A stretch of 64,000 nucleotides of DNA from Lepidurus packardi (taxonomy: Eukaryota; Arthropoda; Branchiopoda; Notostraca; Triopsidae). The notes below the pieces were generated by a model. It did not search any database and was not told the DNA's origin. It saw only the letters and a program-made list of their open reading frames with translations. The translations under genes and the position numbers were made by a program. Shown piece after piece: positions 46,021 through 58,400 of the stretch; the first letter of the stretch is position 1; each line of letters opens with the position of its first letter. The stretch is from contig JAKZAN010000007.1 of the NCBI GenBank assembly GCA_023053545.1, positions 372,001-436,000 on the forward strand. Reading direction: 5' to 3'.

Positions 46021-49000
46021 TTATAAACGCTTAATAACAAGGCCGGGATCTTGCTTTTGTGTGTGACAAATAACGCATGTATCCTGCAAGGAAGAAAGAA
46101 GTTTGGGGATTAAAATGATTATAACGTAGCAAAAAAAAACGCTCACTTGTGTGGACAAACATTCCTCATGGAACACGTGCCGACACCCAAAATTAAGAAG
46201 GCTACTCGCTTGCCGTGCATCTGAAACTAAAGTAACAATCTAGAAGACATCTAATCAAAGGTGATGTCTTAAATTCAGTTACCCTTAACGGTCAATTTTT
46301 GATCACAAACTCCACAGACATATTCGTCACGGACAGCCATTCCTCTTTGTTGCATTCGTAGAAGTTTCTTGTGCAAGCCAAAGCAGTCCGATACAAGAAT
46401 TTTCTGGCATTCTTCTTGCAAAGCAATTTGCAGATTGTAGTCTTGTAAAATTTTCACCAGCGAATCTCTCAGTCCAGGTATCTTGAGCCCTTTTTCAATC
46501 CGTAGAATCAATATTCTAGGGTCAACATGTGTACCAATATTCCGCAACAGTACATTTATAAAACCTAAAAGTAAAATAAAAGTTAGCTTCGCAAAGTATT
46601 TTAGGAGGACAAAAATAACAGCTTTTACTAGGTTTGGTCAGGGAATATTCAATTAAATCTTCCCACAATTCGCTGTCGTCCTGAGTTTTACAAAACTCAA
46701 TAGCTTGGTGAATATCCCCCAGCTTAGTCGTAATCAGTTGCAAAGCCTCCTTGGAATTTCCCATACGCGCTAAAACAAAGACATTCTTATAAAAATATCC
46801 GCCGCATCCCTAGCATTAAGCTTACCAAGCAAAAACACCATTTCGGGTATAAAACTTCTCTTTTGGCATATATTAAGGGCTTCTTGAATGGGGTAATGGT
46901 CGCTCGATTTCAAAAAGGGCAATAGCTTATCTTTGGCGTAATCAGCGTATAAACGGACTAGTCTCCCATGAAACTTGCGACTGGTCTCTTTGGCATCTTT
47001 TTGATATAAGGCGTCCAAGTACTACTTAAATAACAGTGAGACATTTTCTAAAGTCCACTATGCACGATTGCAACTACCTTGAACAGCAAACTAGGTCTAG
47101 CTTCAAGTTTCGCTACAACTACGTCGGGTGAAACTTCTGCTTGATGCTCCAGAAACAAGGCAATAGCTTGCTGATTATCCAACTCCATTAGTGCGTAAAT
47201 TTTATCCTGAATGGCGGGGAAAAGCTGATGCTGCGCAATAAGCTTAAAAACGTCCGGGTGCTGCAATCTAAAAAAACATAAAAAAGCAACCCTCTAGAAA
47301 GAAGACATTTCAAATGCAGTGAATGCTTACTTAAGATACATCGCTAAAGCCTTGTCGTATTTTTTCTCAAAAGAGTACAATAACGCCAGAGCAAGCAGGA
47401 GTGTAGAATTATCTGGGTCGTGACGAAGAATATGTTCCAAGACAGCATTCATAACGGCAGGCACATGGTAGAGCGTAGGAGACCATTCTTTAATCAACCG
47501 TAAAAACCCCTAAATAGAGCAAATTCATTGCTGGACTACAAGTTTCAACTAAAAATACCTGTGGATCTGTCTTGAGGAACTCAAAAAGCACCATTTCATA
47601 GATGTGAGGATCTAGTCGACAGTCGCCTCTTGGCAGGTAAGGCGTGACAGCACGTAGTTGTTGTAAGCGAGCAAATTTGAAAACCTCATCTTCCCATAAT
47701 TTCTTATCTTTGCCCAAAATCGTGACACAGAGCCGAGCACCGGATTCGTAATCTCCTTCTTGAAGCAAATGATCCAAGTAAATTCGGCCTATGTGTAGCA
47801 AATTATGCCGTTTCAAACATTTGCCATTTGGACCCGTCACTTCCGCTAAAGCGGCTTCGTACAACCTAAAAATGAATCTCCAATTAATCTCTTTCTATTC
47901 CAAGCTAAGATAATTATGGCTATACTCGTGTTCAAGCATCCAAGCTACATGATCGTCTGCATCTCGGGGTTTGGCCACCACCACGTCTTTAGGACTGACA
48001 ATGAAGAAAAGACCTTCTTCGGGCAAACCCTCTAAAGTATATTTAGTTAGGGGTAAAGCTTTTAAAAAAGTTCCTATTATACCAAGGTGGTAATCAATGC
48101 TGGTATATTCTTGGTAGCCTCTTATTGAGAGTACGTCTGTCGAAACTTCGCTGAAACTCTCAGCTTGTGGTTCGATTAATCGCATTTGAGGTCGCGAACT
48201 TAAACCGTCCTCATCTTTGTCTTTGGGTAGCGCTAGCACTGCCAAATGTGCGTTAAGCCAACCCAAACCACAGACGATGAATTCAATTGTCGTAAACATG
48301 GATACTAGAAGGCATAATAGGAATATTGTTGGCTTTCAGTACGGTGATATTCGAGGATACAACAGGAAAGAGTATCTTACCAATTTCTACATAATGTTGG
48401 GGTAAACTAAGATTGTTGGCTTCAATTACCGACCGCTGTCTGACCAAACAAACTTTGACATCGTCTGCCCATCCCACAATGAGAGTAACATCGTCTCTCC
48501 AATAGAGATGGCACCTATAATTCTCTGGATTCAAGCTAGAACGAAGTATTATTTACAGTGCAGGGGTATATAATTTAGCCTACCCAGGGCTAATGTCTTT
48601 CTTGATTAGGCTGATGGTTTTCCGCGCAGTCATATCGTAGACTCGCACTCCAGCATTTGAAGCCCACGCAACAAAGCGTCCTCTCCACTGGATATTTGTA
48701 ATGTAACCTTCGCCTTCGTATAAGGTCGTAGCTTTCAAGCCAGACAAGAATCCTTTTTCGTGCAACATTAGACGCTCGTCACCTAATGAGAACGTTCAGC
48801 AATGTTTATTCTACCTTAAGACGAAAAGCACAATCACCTGTTAAAAATTTTCGACCTGAGCCAGGTTTGTAATAATTCGGATCTAGCGCAACCGACTTCA
48901 CGGGTCTATGAAGAGTTAAAGTGTGAGCGTTCTCTGACGTATAAAGCCCACTGATAATGACCTGAAATAAGAGACGTTATGCGAGTTTCGATAATCATGT

Positions 49001-49429
49001 AAGTTAACCTTTCCGTCGTCCGAGCAACTGGCAACGTATTCTCCTCCGCCATCGATAGCTACCATATTCACGGCCATGCTATGCGAAGGCAATTCTTGTC
49101 TTGCGACGTTCCCCAAATGATCCAATATATGCAAGCCGCCCCAGTGACTTCCGAGACAAATAAACTGAAAGAGAATAACAAATTATCGTAATAAAGTCTT
49201 TGTTGTAGAGTTTGATTACTTTGGGGTGTACTGCAATGCAACTTGCTGCATCCTTCTTTAGAATGAGTTGCAAATCATTGGACAACCTTTCATATTTTAG
49301 CTTGGGTTCAATTTCTTCGTCCTCCTCGTCATCAATTGTGTCGTCAGCCTCGATAGCATCATTTTCTATATCAGTTATGCTTACATCGTTGTTTATAATT
49401 AAATTGGAACTTTTAAAACTATCCTCCAT
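46021..49429 (-). CDS. Vps41: Vps41, HOPS complex subunit
   Basis: Subunit of the HOPS tethering complex for late endosome/lysosome fusion, also used in regulated secretion. Fifteen exons on the - strand: 49429-49220, 49164-49009, 48961-48838, 48782-48584, 48535-48381, 48304-48083, 48031-47926, 47865-47559, 47509-47331, 47267-47078, 47021-46826, 46769-46629, 46564-46283, 46226-46147, 46083-46021; 869 residues (human 854). An acidic N-terminus (DDEEDEEIEPKLKYERL) is followed by a WD40-like propeller (VHPKFICLGSHWGGLHILD, SCSDDGK, WASNAGVRVYD, GWADDVKVC), then FIVSPKDVVVAKPRD, the clathrin-heavy-chain-like alpha solenoid (ILGKDKKLWEDEVFKF, PYLPRGD, DHYPIQEALNICQKRSF, AIEFCKTQDDSELWEDLIEY, IGTHVDPRILI, LRDSLVKILQDYNLQ), and a C-terminal RING-H2 (CGVC, CRHVFHEEC, CVIC). 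One intron is only 51 bp. The gene shares a short divergent promoter with mRpL54. Confidence 0.97.
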
Positions 49430-49556
49430 TCCAGAAACCTAATAATAATTACGTTCCTCGTAAACCACAGTTTGTTTACTAACATTCCGTTGCTAGACAA
49501 TACTGGGGATATCTGTAGCTCCGCCTTTTCCCCCTTTTATCCAGTAGAGAATAAAC
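49430..49556. promoter_or_regulatory. Bidirectional promoter between Vps41 and mRpL54
   Basis: Only 127 bp separate the start codons of two housekeeping genes on opposite strands, so both promoters and both 5' UTRs must fit here. No TATA box is evident, which fits a dispersed housekeeping promoter. Inference from spacing. Confidence 0.6.
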
Positions 49557-50076
49557 ATGGCGCTTTTATTGAGGAGTCTGCGGGCTTCGGCAAGTTTTGG
49601 CTTGCAAAACACTTGCATTCTTGAAGTGATTTCCAAAAGGACCTTCAACAATGCATCTGTACAGTTAGCTAAACCTGCGTTAGGTAAGAAAGTTATTGTT
49701 TTGTTGTACACAATAGAATAGGAATCGCATGGACAGGTCCTGTAATAATTGTATTTATTTTTCTACAGCAGGTTTAGGTGGCAAGAAAGGCAAAGCAGGG
49801 AAACTGGGGCCTATGATGGAGAAGAAGAAAATTCCTGTAGAGACTGATCCACAGAAATTAGTGACTTTCGTATGCGGAAGCAATGTTCTCAAAACTGGTG
49901 GCGACGACATCCAATTAAAAGCCGACAGCGAATATCCAGATTGGCTTTGGGAGTTGCGTCTCGGTCCACCCCCAGCCCTCGAGGAATTAGACCCCGATAC
50001 TTTAGCTTATTGGCGACGGTTAAGGAAGCTCTCGTTGCGAAGAAACTGTCAACTGATGAAGCTGCGCAAGTTTTGA
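49557..50076 (+). CDS. mRpL54: Mitochondrial large ribosomal subunit protein mL54
   Basis: Component of the mitochondrial large ribosomal subunit. Two exons, 49557-49683 and 49769-50076; 144 residues (143 if the acceptor 3 bp further on is used). The first exon encodes an Arg/Ser/Leu-rich presequence typical of mitochondrial import (MALLLRSLRASASFGLQNTC). The mature part shows the family blocks: GKKGKAGKLGPMMEKKKIPV, ETDPQKLVTFVCGSNVLKTG, DSEYPDWLWELRLGPPP, LEELDPDTLAYWRRLRKLSL and a basic end. A poly(A) signal follows at 50133-50138. Confidence 0.95.
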
Positions 50077-50132
50077 ATGAATCAGCTATAGCACCGTAAT
50101 TCGTTTTAAAAGTGTTGAACACATCTTTTGAC

Positions 50133-50138
50133 AATAAA
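50133..50138 (+). terminator. Poly(A) signal AATAAA for mRpL54
   Basis: Canonical hexamer 57 bp after the mRpL54 stop codon. Confidence 0.65.
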
Positions 50139-52454
50139 AGTATGTATTGCAGTTACCTTTTGATTCGCCCCGGTTTATTATTGAATTATGAAAGAATGCA
50201 TTACTCCAGATCTTGAAAGGGAATGTACCTTCTGCGTTTGTCTGTATAATACCAACTCGACTAACTTCGTCTAGGCGGTTTACATGGGGAACTTTCGAAA
50301 AACTATTTGCTAAAACCAGTAAGCATTATCAGCAATTTCTTCAGTAGTAGAACGTACAAGCTCTAGGTTTCCTTCTGAAATCATAGTAAACTAGCCGTGC
50401 GCTAACTTTATTATTCAAAGCAAAGTCTGACATTCCATTTTCCCCTGTGCGTAAGGGCAGATGGCGTGCACTACGACCTGAACATTGATTTTTCATTATT
50501 GGACTCACTGCGTATCGTATCGTAGTTTATTTTATAGTACTCTTAACAAAAGATATTTATTCCGCACAATGCTTCCAATAGGTTTATTGCCAATAAAGCC
50601 TTGAAGCTTGGATGTGTTAAAAAACGACAAATTTAGTAAAGGTACGCTCACTCAAATGTACGCGTGTAGCACGGTTCAACAGCCCAGGATTTCTTCTTTT
50701 TTGAATTGTGTTTCTCTTAGACAGCCTGTTAGAGTTGGAATTGACAGCCGTGAAAGAAAACTCGTGAGTGTTCAGCATTTCGTGTTAGTCTGTTCCTTGC
50801 TTCGAGGCAGAGACGCCTTGTTCCCGCTAAAACCCATCGCAAGTCGGCGAGCTAGGTTTGTTTCACCTGAGAACTTGTACATTGCTTCACTTTAAGGCGC
50901 CCTCAGTGTTCAGCGAACCTTCCGATAAGAAGGTTGTCAATGTTGTCTTTGTAGACATTTAGTTCTTTAGGCAAGTGCAATTTAAGACTGTAGTGAGTTC
51001 TGCTTATCAAACATTCAGGCTTCTAGTTGATGGTATCGCAAGGTTGAGTTTTAATTCATTGACGACCTAAACTCCAACGTACCGGATTTTTCTTTTCAAT
51101 GGTAAGCCGTGATCCACAAGAAGATCTTTTTGGTGCCATAAAAAGTTCGCCTGCTCAACATAATTTAGTTAGCTTGTCATTGCAACTGCTCATGGAGTTG
51201 CTGACGGCTTGTAGAGCACAACTACTATTTGAAAATATGGCCGCGTCTTTTGTTGCCAAAAGATAACTCGCGAGGAATTGCAAGAGGAATTGAAACTGTG
51301 TGGCTGGGTTAAAACCGAAAGTGATGGTAAAGCTGTTCGACCAGTTGTATATACGTTTGAAGGTTTCACCTTTCGGAAAAAGACACAAAAAATAAGGCAG
51401 CAAAAATAAGAATCTCGACAGGATACCAAACCAAGATTATTTTACATCCCTTTACTTTTTTTGTGATATCCGTAGAAAGCCACTTGGCAAAACACGTTAA
51501 AACATGGTGATTTATATGCAAGTATTTTCACGAAAACTTTTGCCCCTGCGGCCTCAGGGAAACTGAACAGTGCCTTTTATGTTGCAAAAGAAAAAAATTA
51601 TAGAGTGAATGTCGTATATTGAGAATGGGCTACAACAATGCAGATGAGCCAACTCTTAATCCTTTTTTCAAGAAACAAATTGTAGCCTTTACTATTACGA
51701 ACAAGGAATCTCTTTCAAGCAACCCAAATGGTTATGCAATGTGACTCATGAGCCAAAACGTGTCGGTTTGGCCACATGCGAGGTTACTTTGCATAATACT
51801 TTTCTTTTCCTTTCGAAAGCTTCGATGCATTGGGGATACCCTTACCTATATCGAGTTTTCGTGACTCTCCAGCGGGATGTGAGACTAGAGGAGATCTTAG
51901 TCGCTTTCGCAGTTGTGAAATAATATTTTGAGGTTGGGTGTTGAGCTATAATGCCTCTGAGAACTGAAAAGCACGGTACCTCGTTATCACGCGCAGTAAA
52001 ACAATTTAGTGGTTTACCAACACTTATTTTTATGGGCTTTTGTATTGCAACCAAACACGTGTCTCCTAAATTTATCTGTTAAACGGCATAAAGACTTAGT
52101 CGCAGATATAAGCTGTTCCGGTTCACTTGTCGTGGAGCCAAATTTTAGTGATGTTGGAGAGTCGGGATTTTTTAAAAGAGATTTCACGTGCGAAGGGGTA
52201 TGGTGTAGCGATTTCATTCCAACGAGTATCATTATTGTAATTCTCCACGCTTTCTTTTGCCGCTGATAGTTGTCTGTAAGTGCATGTCTAATAGCAGAGG
52301 AATTGTTTAAGTCACTTTGATATCTGGTTCTTGCGCACAGTGGCTTTAGTCTGGCCAACACTTTTAAGGATGTTACACGACTTTGAACTCATTGTTCCTT
52401 TTCACGTTCCGAGTTGTAGTTCTTGATTTTGTTTCCTTTCTCTCCCCCTTATAG
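50139..52454. other. Intergenic / 5' leader region before the EPB41L4A-like gene
   Basis: About 2.3 kb with no recognisable protein. Because the first coding exon of the FERM gene begins right after a 3' splice site at 52454, at least one non-coding leader exon and the promoter of that gene should lie here or further upstream in the intergenic sequence. Confidence 0.4.
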
Positions 52455-52479
52455 ATGCTTTAACCGCCCAACTATAATC

Positions 52480-55400
52480 ATGAAGTGTTTCGGCAATAAA
52501 GGGAAGAGTCTTCACGTGAAAATTGTCCTTTTGGATGAACACGAATTGCTCCAGGAAGTCCAGGTAAAGAAATACCAGGGTATTTATTTACGATTCGTTC
52601 GAGCAAGACTTGGTTTACCAAGTAAAATGTCTTAAACGGTCGTTGCAGTCATCAAGTCGTGCACACGTTTCATGCCGAAGCTTTTAAATGCTCTGGTCAA
52701 GTTATTTTATGTTTATAAAATCAAACAGCCATAAATCTAGATTTTACCCATTTAAGGACATCCGAAGCATTGTAGGTGTAACCTAAGTCCGTTATTTAAT
52801 GGCGTTAGAACAAGGTGACAAACGTTCCTAATTAAAATATCCTAGTTTGCAAAAACGAGGTTGTGAATACCACGAGGGAGTTTTCTCTTTCGCTAGACCC
52901 ATTTACAGCTGATAAGTGTTGGCAATCATGCTCAGGAGAGCATTGCTTTTCTGCGTTTTTTGACAATGTATTTTCAAACCGGCAATCCGCTGAATATACA
53001 AAGCATCGTAACGCGAGTGATAGCATTAAAAAGCAAAAGAAGGGATCACTTACAGCTTTGTAAGATGTGTGTTTGTATAAACTTGACAAAAAAAAGAAAA
53101 GAAAGAAGCAAGGACATCTCCATACTACATGTAATACCTGACTCGCATTAATGAAGTTTTTGCACCTTTACAATGGCAACGTTCAGGCTGCCATCACCAT
53201 CATCTCCTAGCAGCATGGATGTCGCCTTGCTTTAGCTTGACCACTTTTTCCCATTAGACTTTCTTAGAACTGTTCTTCTCGTAGCTTTTTTTTCTTAATT
53301 AGCACTCAAGTTTTCTGAACTAAGGTGTACTTACAAGAGTCGTTTTGTACAGAGACATACATAACGGAGGAAGCTCCGAAGCGACCTCGCGTCGGTGTTA
53401 TTTTTATCTGGTTAAAAAGCATGCGATGAAGAGTTCCCTGCGCGGTACCATAACTGCACCCAACCTTAATTAGCTGCGTTTCGCGTCGAATCCCTATTTG
53501 CATACGACGTTCGGCTAGCTCTTTGGTTTTTAGGATGCTAAAATTGACATGACCATAACACAATTTGGAGACTTTAACACGGGAAAGGCGGGAATCAAAA
53601 ATATGGTTCTAGTCAGAGACCCTTAATCCTTTGGAAAGTTGATGTAAAGTACAAATGCAAAAGAAGTCTATTGTTTTTTCAAGTCCTAATTTTTTAAAGA
53701 CTGGAAGCTTCAGGCTATGGATAGTAAAATGCCTTCTCGGCATCGTCGTTTGATTTGTTGTTTATTTTTTGCACTTTTACTGGTTTGTAACCCGAGTCAT
53801 AAAGTAGCCCATGTATGGTTAGAATCTAAAAAGTGAAAGTAGTACCATTCAGCGTTGACCGCAAATCCGTATTCCAGGACTAGCCCGCTGGGCTGGCCAA
53901 TCATAACTTGCGATCGTTGTTTTCGCTGTCGTTTCGTTTTACGCGGTATATAGACGAAGACGTGATGGTCAACTGAGACAACATCCGTCCCCAATCCTTG
54001 TTCTACTGAGAAAATTAATCCAAACAAATTATGGGCACGGAGTGCTAAATGGAGTGCGCATGGACCTGAACCTTTTGTCCACTTTTCCCCTTATTAAACC
54101 CAGAGGGACATTTCAAATTGCCTTTATAGAAGTCCCAGTTCTTGACCTAACGTCACAGTATTCTCGAGTGGTAAAAAGGCTTAGGGGCAGCAGTGCAGTG
54201 GTCTATAATACGCAGTTATGGATATACCTAGTTTTGACATATTTAACGCGAATCCCACGTCCCGAAACAAGGTTCGATATACTGGCAACTTTTTACTTTT
54301 AAATTGGCCTGTGCGAAATTGAGTAAGTGGCGCTAAGTAGAGCATGCTGGCAGGAAATTGCGAATCAAGTGCGAGACATCTTTTAACGTATAAAGGAAAC
54401 TGGCTTTTGTTGACACTTGTGTGCATCATACTGTTTGACTTGCTGATGTGAGACCAATTCCATGTCCAACGACGCTAAACAACTTCGAGTTGTATACACC
54501 TTGGCACGTTCTTGTTTCGAACTGATTGATGGGCTCTAGCCAAGTGAAGAGAACAATTGAGTTCACACAACTGAGTTTATAGATTTTGTCCGCTAAACTC
54601 GTTGGTTGGCTCATCTTTTCTCGTTCGTTTTGATCAACTCTTCCGGTGCAGCTTTTTTCTTTTTCTTTCGTTTTTTAATTTCCTGCACCTGTTTGCGTCT
54701 CCCAGTCGTCTATGGCCTGCATACATGTCAGGATGGACGGACGTGTTGCGTTGACCTCTTGATCTGATATGTTGGCAACTTCTCGCGTGGGAATTAGCCT
54801 CCGGATAAGTAGTTTGTAACTGGAGTTTACCTTTGGCCTGGTCTTTTTTGGCACCAACGTATAGCCCTCCAGGCTTGGCGTTTGACGTATTTAGCTCCAG
54901 GCCTTTTGTTTATTAAGAAGATAATGGCGTTAATGCGTGCTATGGGCTACCGCAGTAGTAAGGTGGGCCGGATTTGGGAACGCTTTAGCGCCTTTCAAAA
55001 TGCGCATGGCAGGTCAAGTTCACTGTCGCCACAACGGCTGATTCTTGGGCCGTTTACGACCGTAGCATTATCTTTTTTGTCCTTTTTTGGATTGCGCGAC
55101 AAATAGAACCAGATCGTCATTTCCGGCAACCATCTATCTCGGGTCTTTTTCTCCATTTTTAATAGCCTTAATAATGGTAAACTTGTTTCCATTTCGAATT
55201 TAGCACTTGCTCTTATTTCCTTGATGTCGTGACTTGAAATCCCGTACCAAATGACTCCTCCTCAAAAGCTATTATTGTGAGGTCTTATGATGCAGACAAA
55301 CGACCACACCTTTTTATCACGGAACGTGCATAAAAGACAAAATCTTAAAGCTCTTAGAAAAAGAGTGGTTTGTGTTTGAATGAGATCACCTAGAAAATAT

Positions 55401-58400
55401 TTCCATTCGCGTAAGGGACGGGAGTTTGGGTGGAGGATCATCTCCGTCACTCCAAAGATCTTGACAAGACAGTGTCAAGTGCCTTTAAAGTTGCTACATC
55501 AAAAGATCTCTTAAGACTAGTAAAAAAGAACTTTGCAGTTAAATTATTTCCCTCTTTATATGATATGCAAAACACGCTGTTTCTATATGAGATCATGAGC
55601 CTGACATCTCTATGGCTATATTATGGAAAGAAGGCTTTAATTGTGTTTCAATATAATTGTTTCCTAGGGTCTCTGTTATTATACATTGAATGACTGTGTG
55701 GTCTCCGAAGTGCACATCTGGGAGTTTCATACAGTGTGTGTGTGGACCCAGCCCCAACTGATAAGGAATGTATAATGTATTAGAGTTGTGCACTGCGCTC
55801 TCCATGGCTTCTTTCATAAGATGTTTCGTTTATGGGTAAGCTTGTATCGTTATAGGCGGCACGGTAGGTTTTTCACGTCATACCTTCGCTTTCATTTGGG
55901 TACCAAATTTGGTGTTACGTTCGTCCCTGTTCGTTCCGCGTGTTCGTCGCCTGGTATAAAAGCTGAACCCCAATCTGGGCCACTTGGGCCCTTCCTTTGG
56001 TACATACTGGCAGGCGAGCAAGGTGGAGTTGTCAGATGCAAATAAGAACTTGTCTATGCTGTGTTAAGATCCCTTTTGTTACCTATACGTCTTGCCATGC
56101 TTTGGCTCGTTTCACTTTTTTTCCCTTATATTCTGTGCGGTGCAAGATTCTCTTGGGTGATACAACTTGCTTGGGAAAGGCAGAAAGCGAAACCACCTTC
56201 ATCTTTTTTCCTTGTCCAGAAAATAAAAGACAAATGTGGTCCTTGCTTTGTTGTATCCATACTTCGTGTGTTGTCCAAGCCATCTTTCATTAGTCTACTG
56301 GCAAAGTCTCCGCGTCAACAGGTTGAAATGTCCACCCTTTTGGTAGAATTGGGGCACTGCTTGCCTTTCCTGGGGATGACAGCCAATTAGCTACGCCATG
56401 ATCACCAGTGCGTGATATGCAAATCACGTTACAGTACAGTTTTTGGGACAGGCCTATACAAAAGCCGGACGTGATGAGTTCACATTGAATGATGCTGTCT
56501 GACGGGTTGGTTATTAAGTTGTATAGTCGAGTCCCGTAATCCTAGTAGGCGCTTTTGAGGAACACAAGGCATGCGGGACCTTCTTGTTAACTTAAGTGTG
56601 CTTCGTTTACAGTCATTGACCTTTATCCGCTCGCAGATGACTTTAAACTCTTACTTCCAGCTGCGATGAGATGCCATGAGGTCCGGTCAGTGCCTCTTCT
56701 TCACGACGTATAGCGGTAATCCATGGCGCTTCTGGCTCTTTTTCTCCTCTCCCTCTAAAAGAATTGAAGCATTTTCACTCATCCTCTAAATGAGATCTTG
56801 TTTTGTGTCATGCTGCAACGTTATTTTTATTTGCAGTTAGGGAACCTTCTCGTTTCACTTACCTTGCTCTGTGAGACTTGAAAGACTTACGCAATTTAGC
56901 ACACCGTGTGTGTGTCTTTTTTCCAAAGTGTCAGGAGTCTGAGGAAATCAGAATCTTTTTTTGCACGTCTTCTACAGCCGCTGTCAAGGATCCAACACAC
57001 TTTCAAGTCCGTTGACATTGCCCCTGATTTTCATAGAAAGGAAGAGTACCGTTGCTTACATGGGTATATCCTTTTTATTTGTACTCCTGGAACGAGAAAA
57101 CGACTCTTCGCTTCGCTCGGTTGATTCCCAGTTTTCGACCTGCCGGGCTTTGCTTACTGCGTTTTCAGTTTCACCGTTGTAAGGGTCTCCCTTTTGTTGG
57201 TCTACCAGGTAATTAAACTAAAAAATGAAGCTGGAAATGGTTACCAATTAGCTCGTGAATTGAGCATCGTTAGGCCTTGATCCCTGGGCTTCCCTGGGTT
57301 GCTGGCCGCTGATACCATGTCAGGCATCTCAAGATCGTAGTGGCAAGCTCCATATATTTTTTGGGAGGGGATCTGACTGATGACAGAAAGCTCATGTAGC
57401 TTGTCTCGTTTGCATAAAAAGAATCGTGGAAGATCGCCCGCCAGCGTTACCAACTCTTGATACTGATAGACTCCCTGGAAATACCGCGGTCTATACGTCC
57501 CAGCTTTTTACGGCTGTATGTTGCTTGTGGGAATGTTTCTTTTTAGTTTCGTACACAAAGATCTGGGTTGTTTGAATGCTAGCCCATGCATAATCGATGC
57601 CGGGACTGTAGTAATGAGAGTGAAAAAGCAAAAAGTAATTGTAGCAAAAGTGCACCGTCATGTTCACCCTTTTTGCTACCCACCAGTCTAATCAAGTTCC
57701 TAGCGCTTGAGACTAGAGCAAATCCCCACAAAGAAAGGTTTGGTTATTTGATTCGTTATTAGTTTGTTTGTTCAAAGAGGTAACGGATAAACCTGAGGGT
57801 GGTACTTTTCGAGTCTTTCTGTGAAATATACCAAAAGTTCATGGCAACCTACGCAGGCATTCAACCGGGTAGCAATCATATATAAGAAAATGTGACGTTT
57901 TACAGTCTCTTGTTCTGATCCTCCTGATTATTGGCCAATATTATAAATATATACAAAACAGAAAGAAACGCTTTTCCTGAAGTTGAAAGGAAAATCGGGC
58001 GTTAAGGTTAGTGGTGATGTGGGCCTTTTTGGTTCCGCCAACTAAGGCAAAAGGGTAAGACAAAAGTAACCCTTTGCTATGGGCAGTGAAAAATGTGTCA
58101 GTCTATTATCCTATGCAAATGTGCAATGGGGGAAGGGTTTTGCACCACTCTGACTTTTACCTGCTAAAGGTTGTTGCAGTGGCTGCAAAGAACATTGTTG
58201 GGCACCTTCGTAAGCTCTGCTCGATCAGAAACGGTTCTAAGCATTCGAAACTTTTATACTTTTCAGGCTTTTGTTTTCCTATTTACGTCCAGGGTTATTT
58301 AATCTTTTTTCTCACCTGTCGGTCACAATATGTTCGATAAATTGCACGTTAAATAAACCGATACTTATTATTCCAACTTCACTGTATAACTCTTTTCTTC

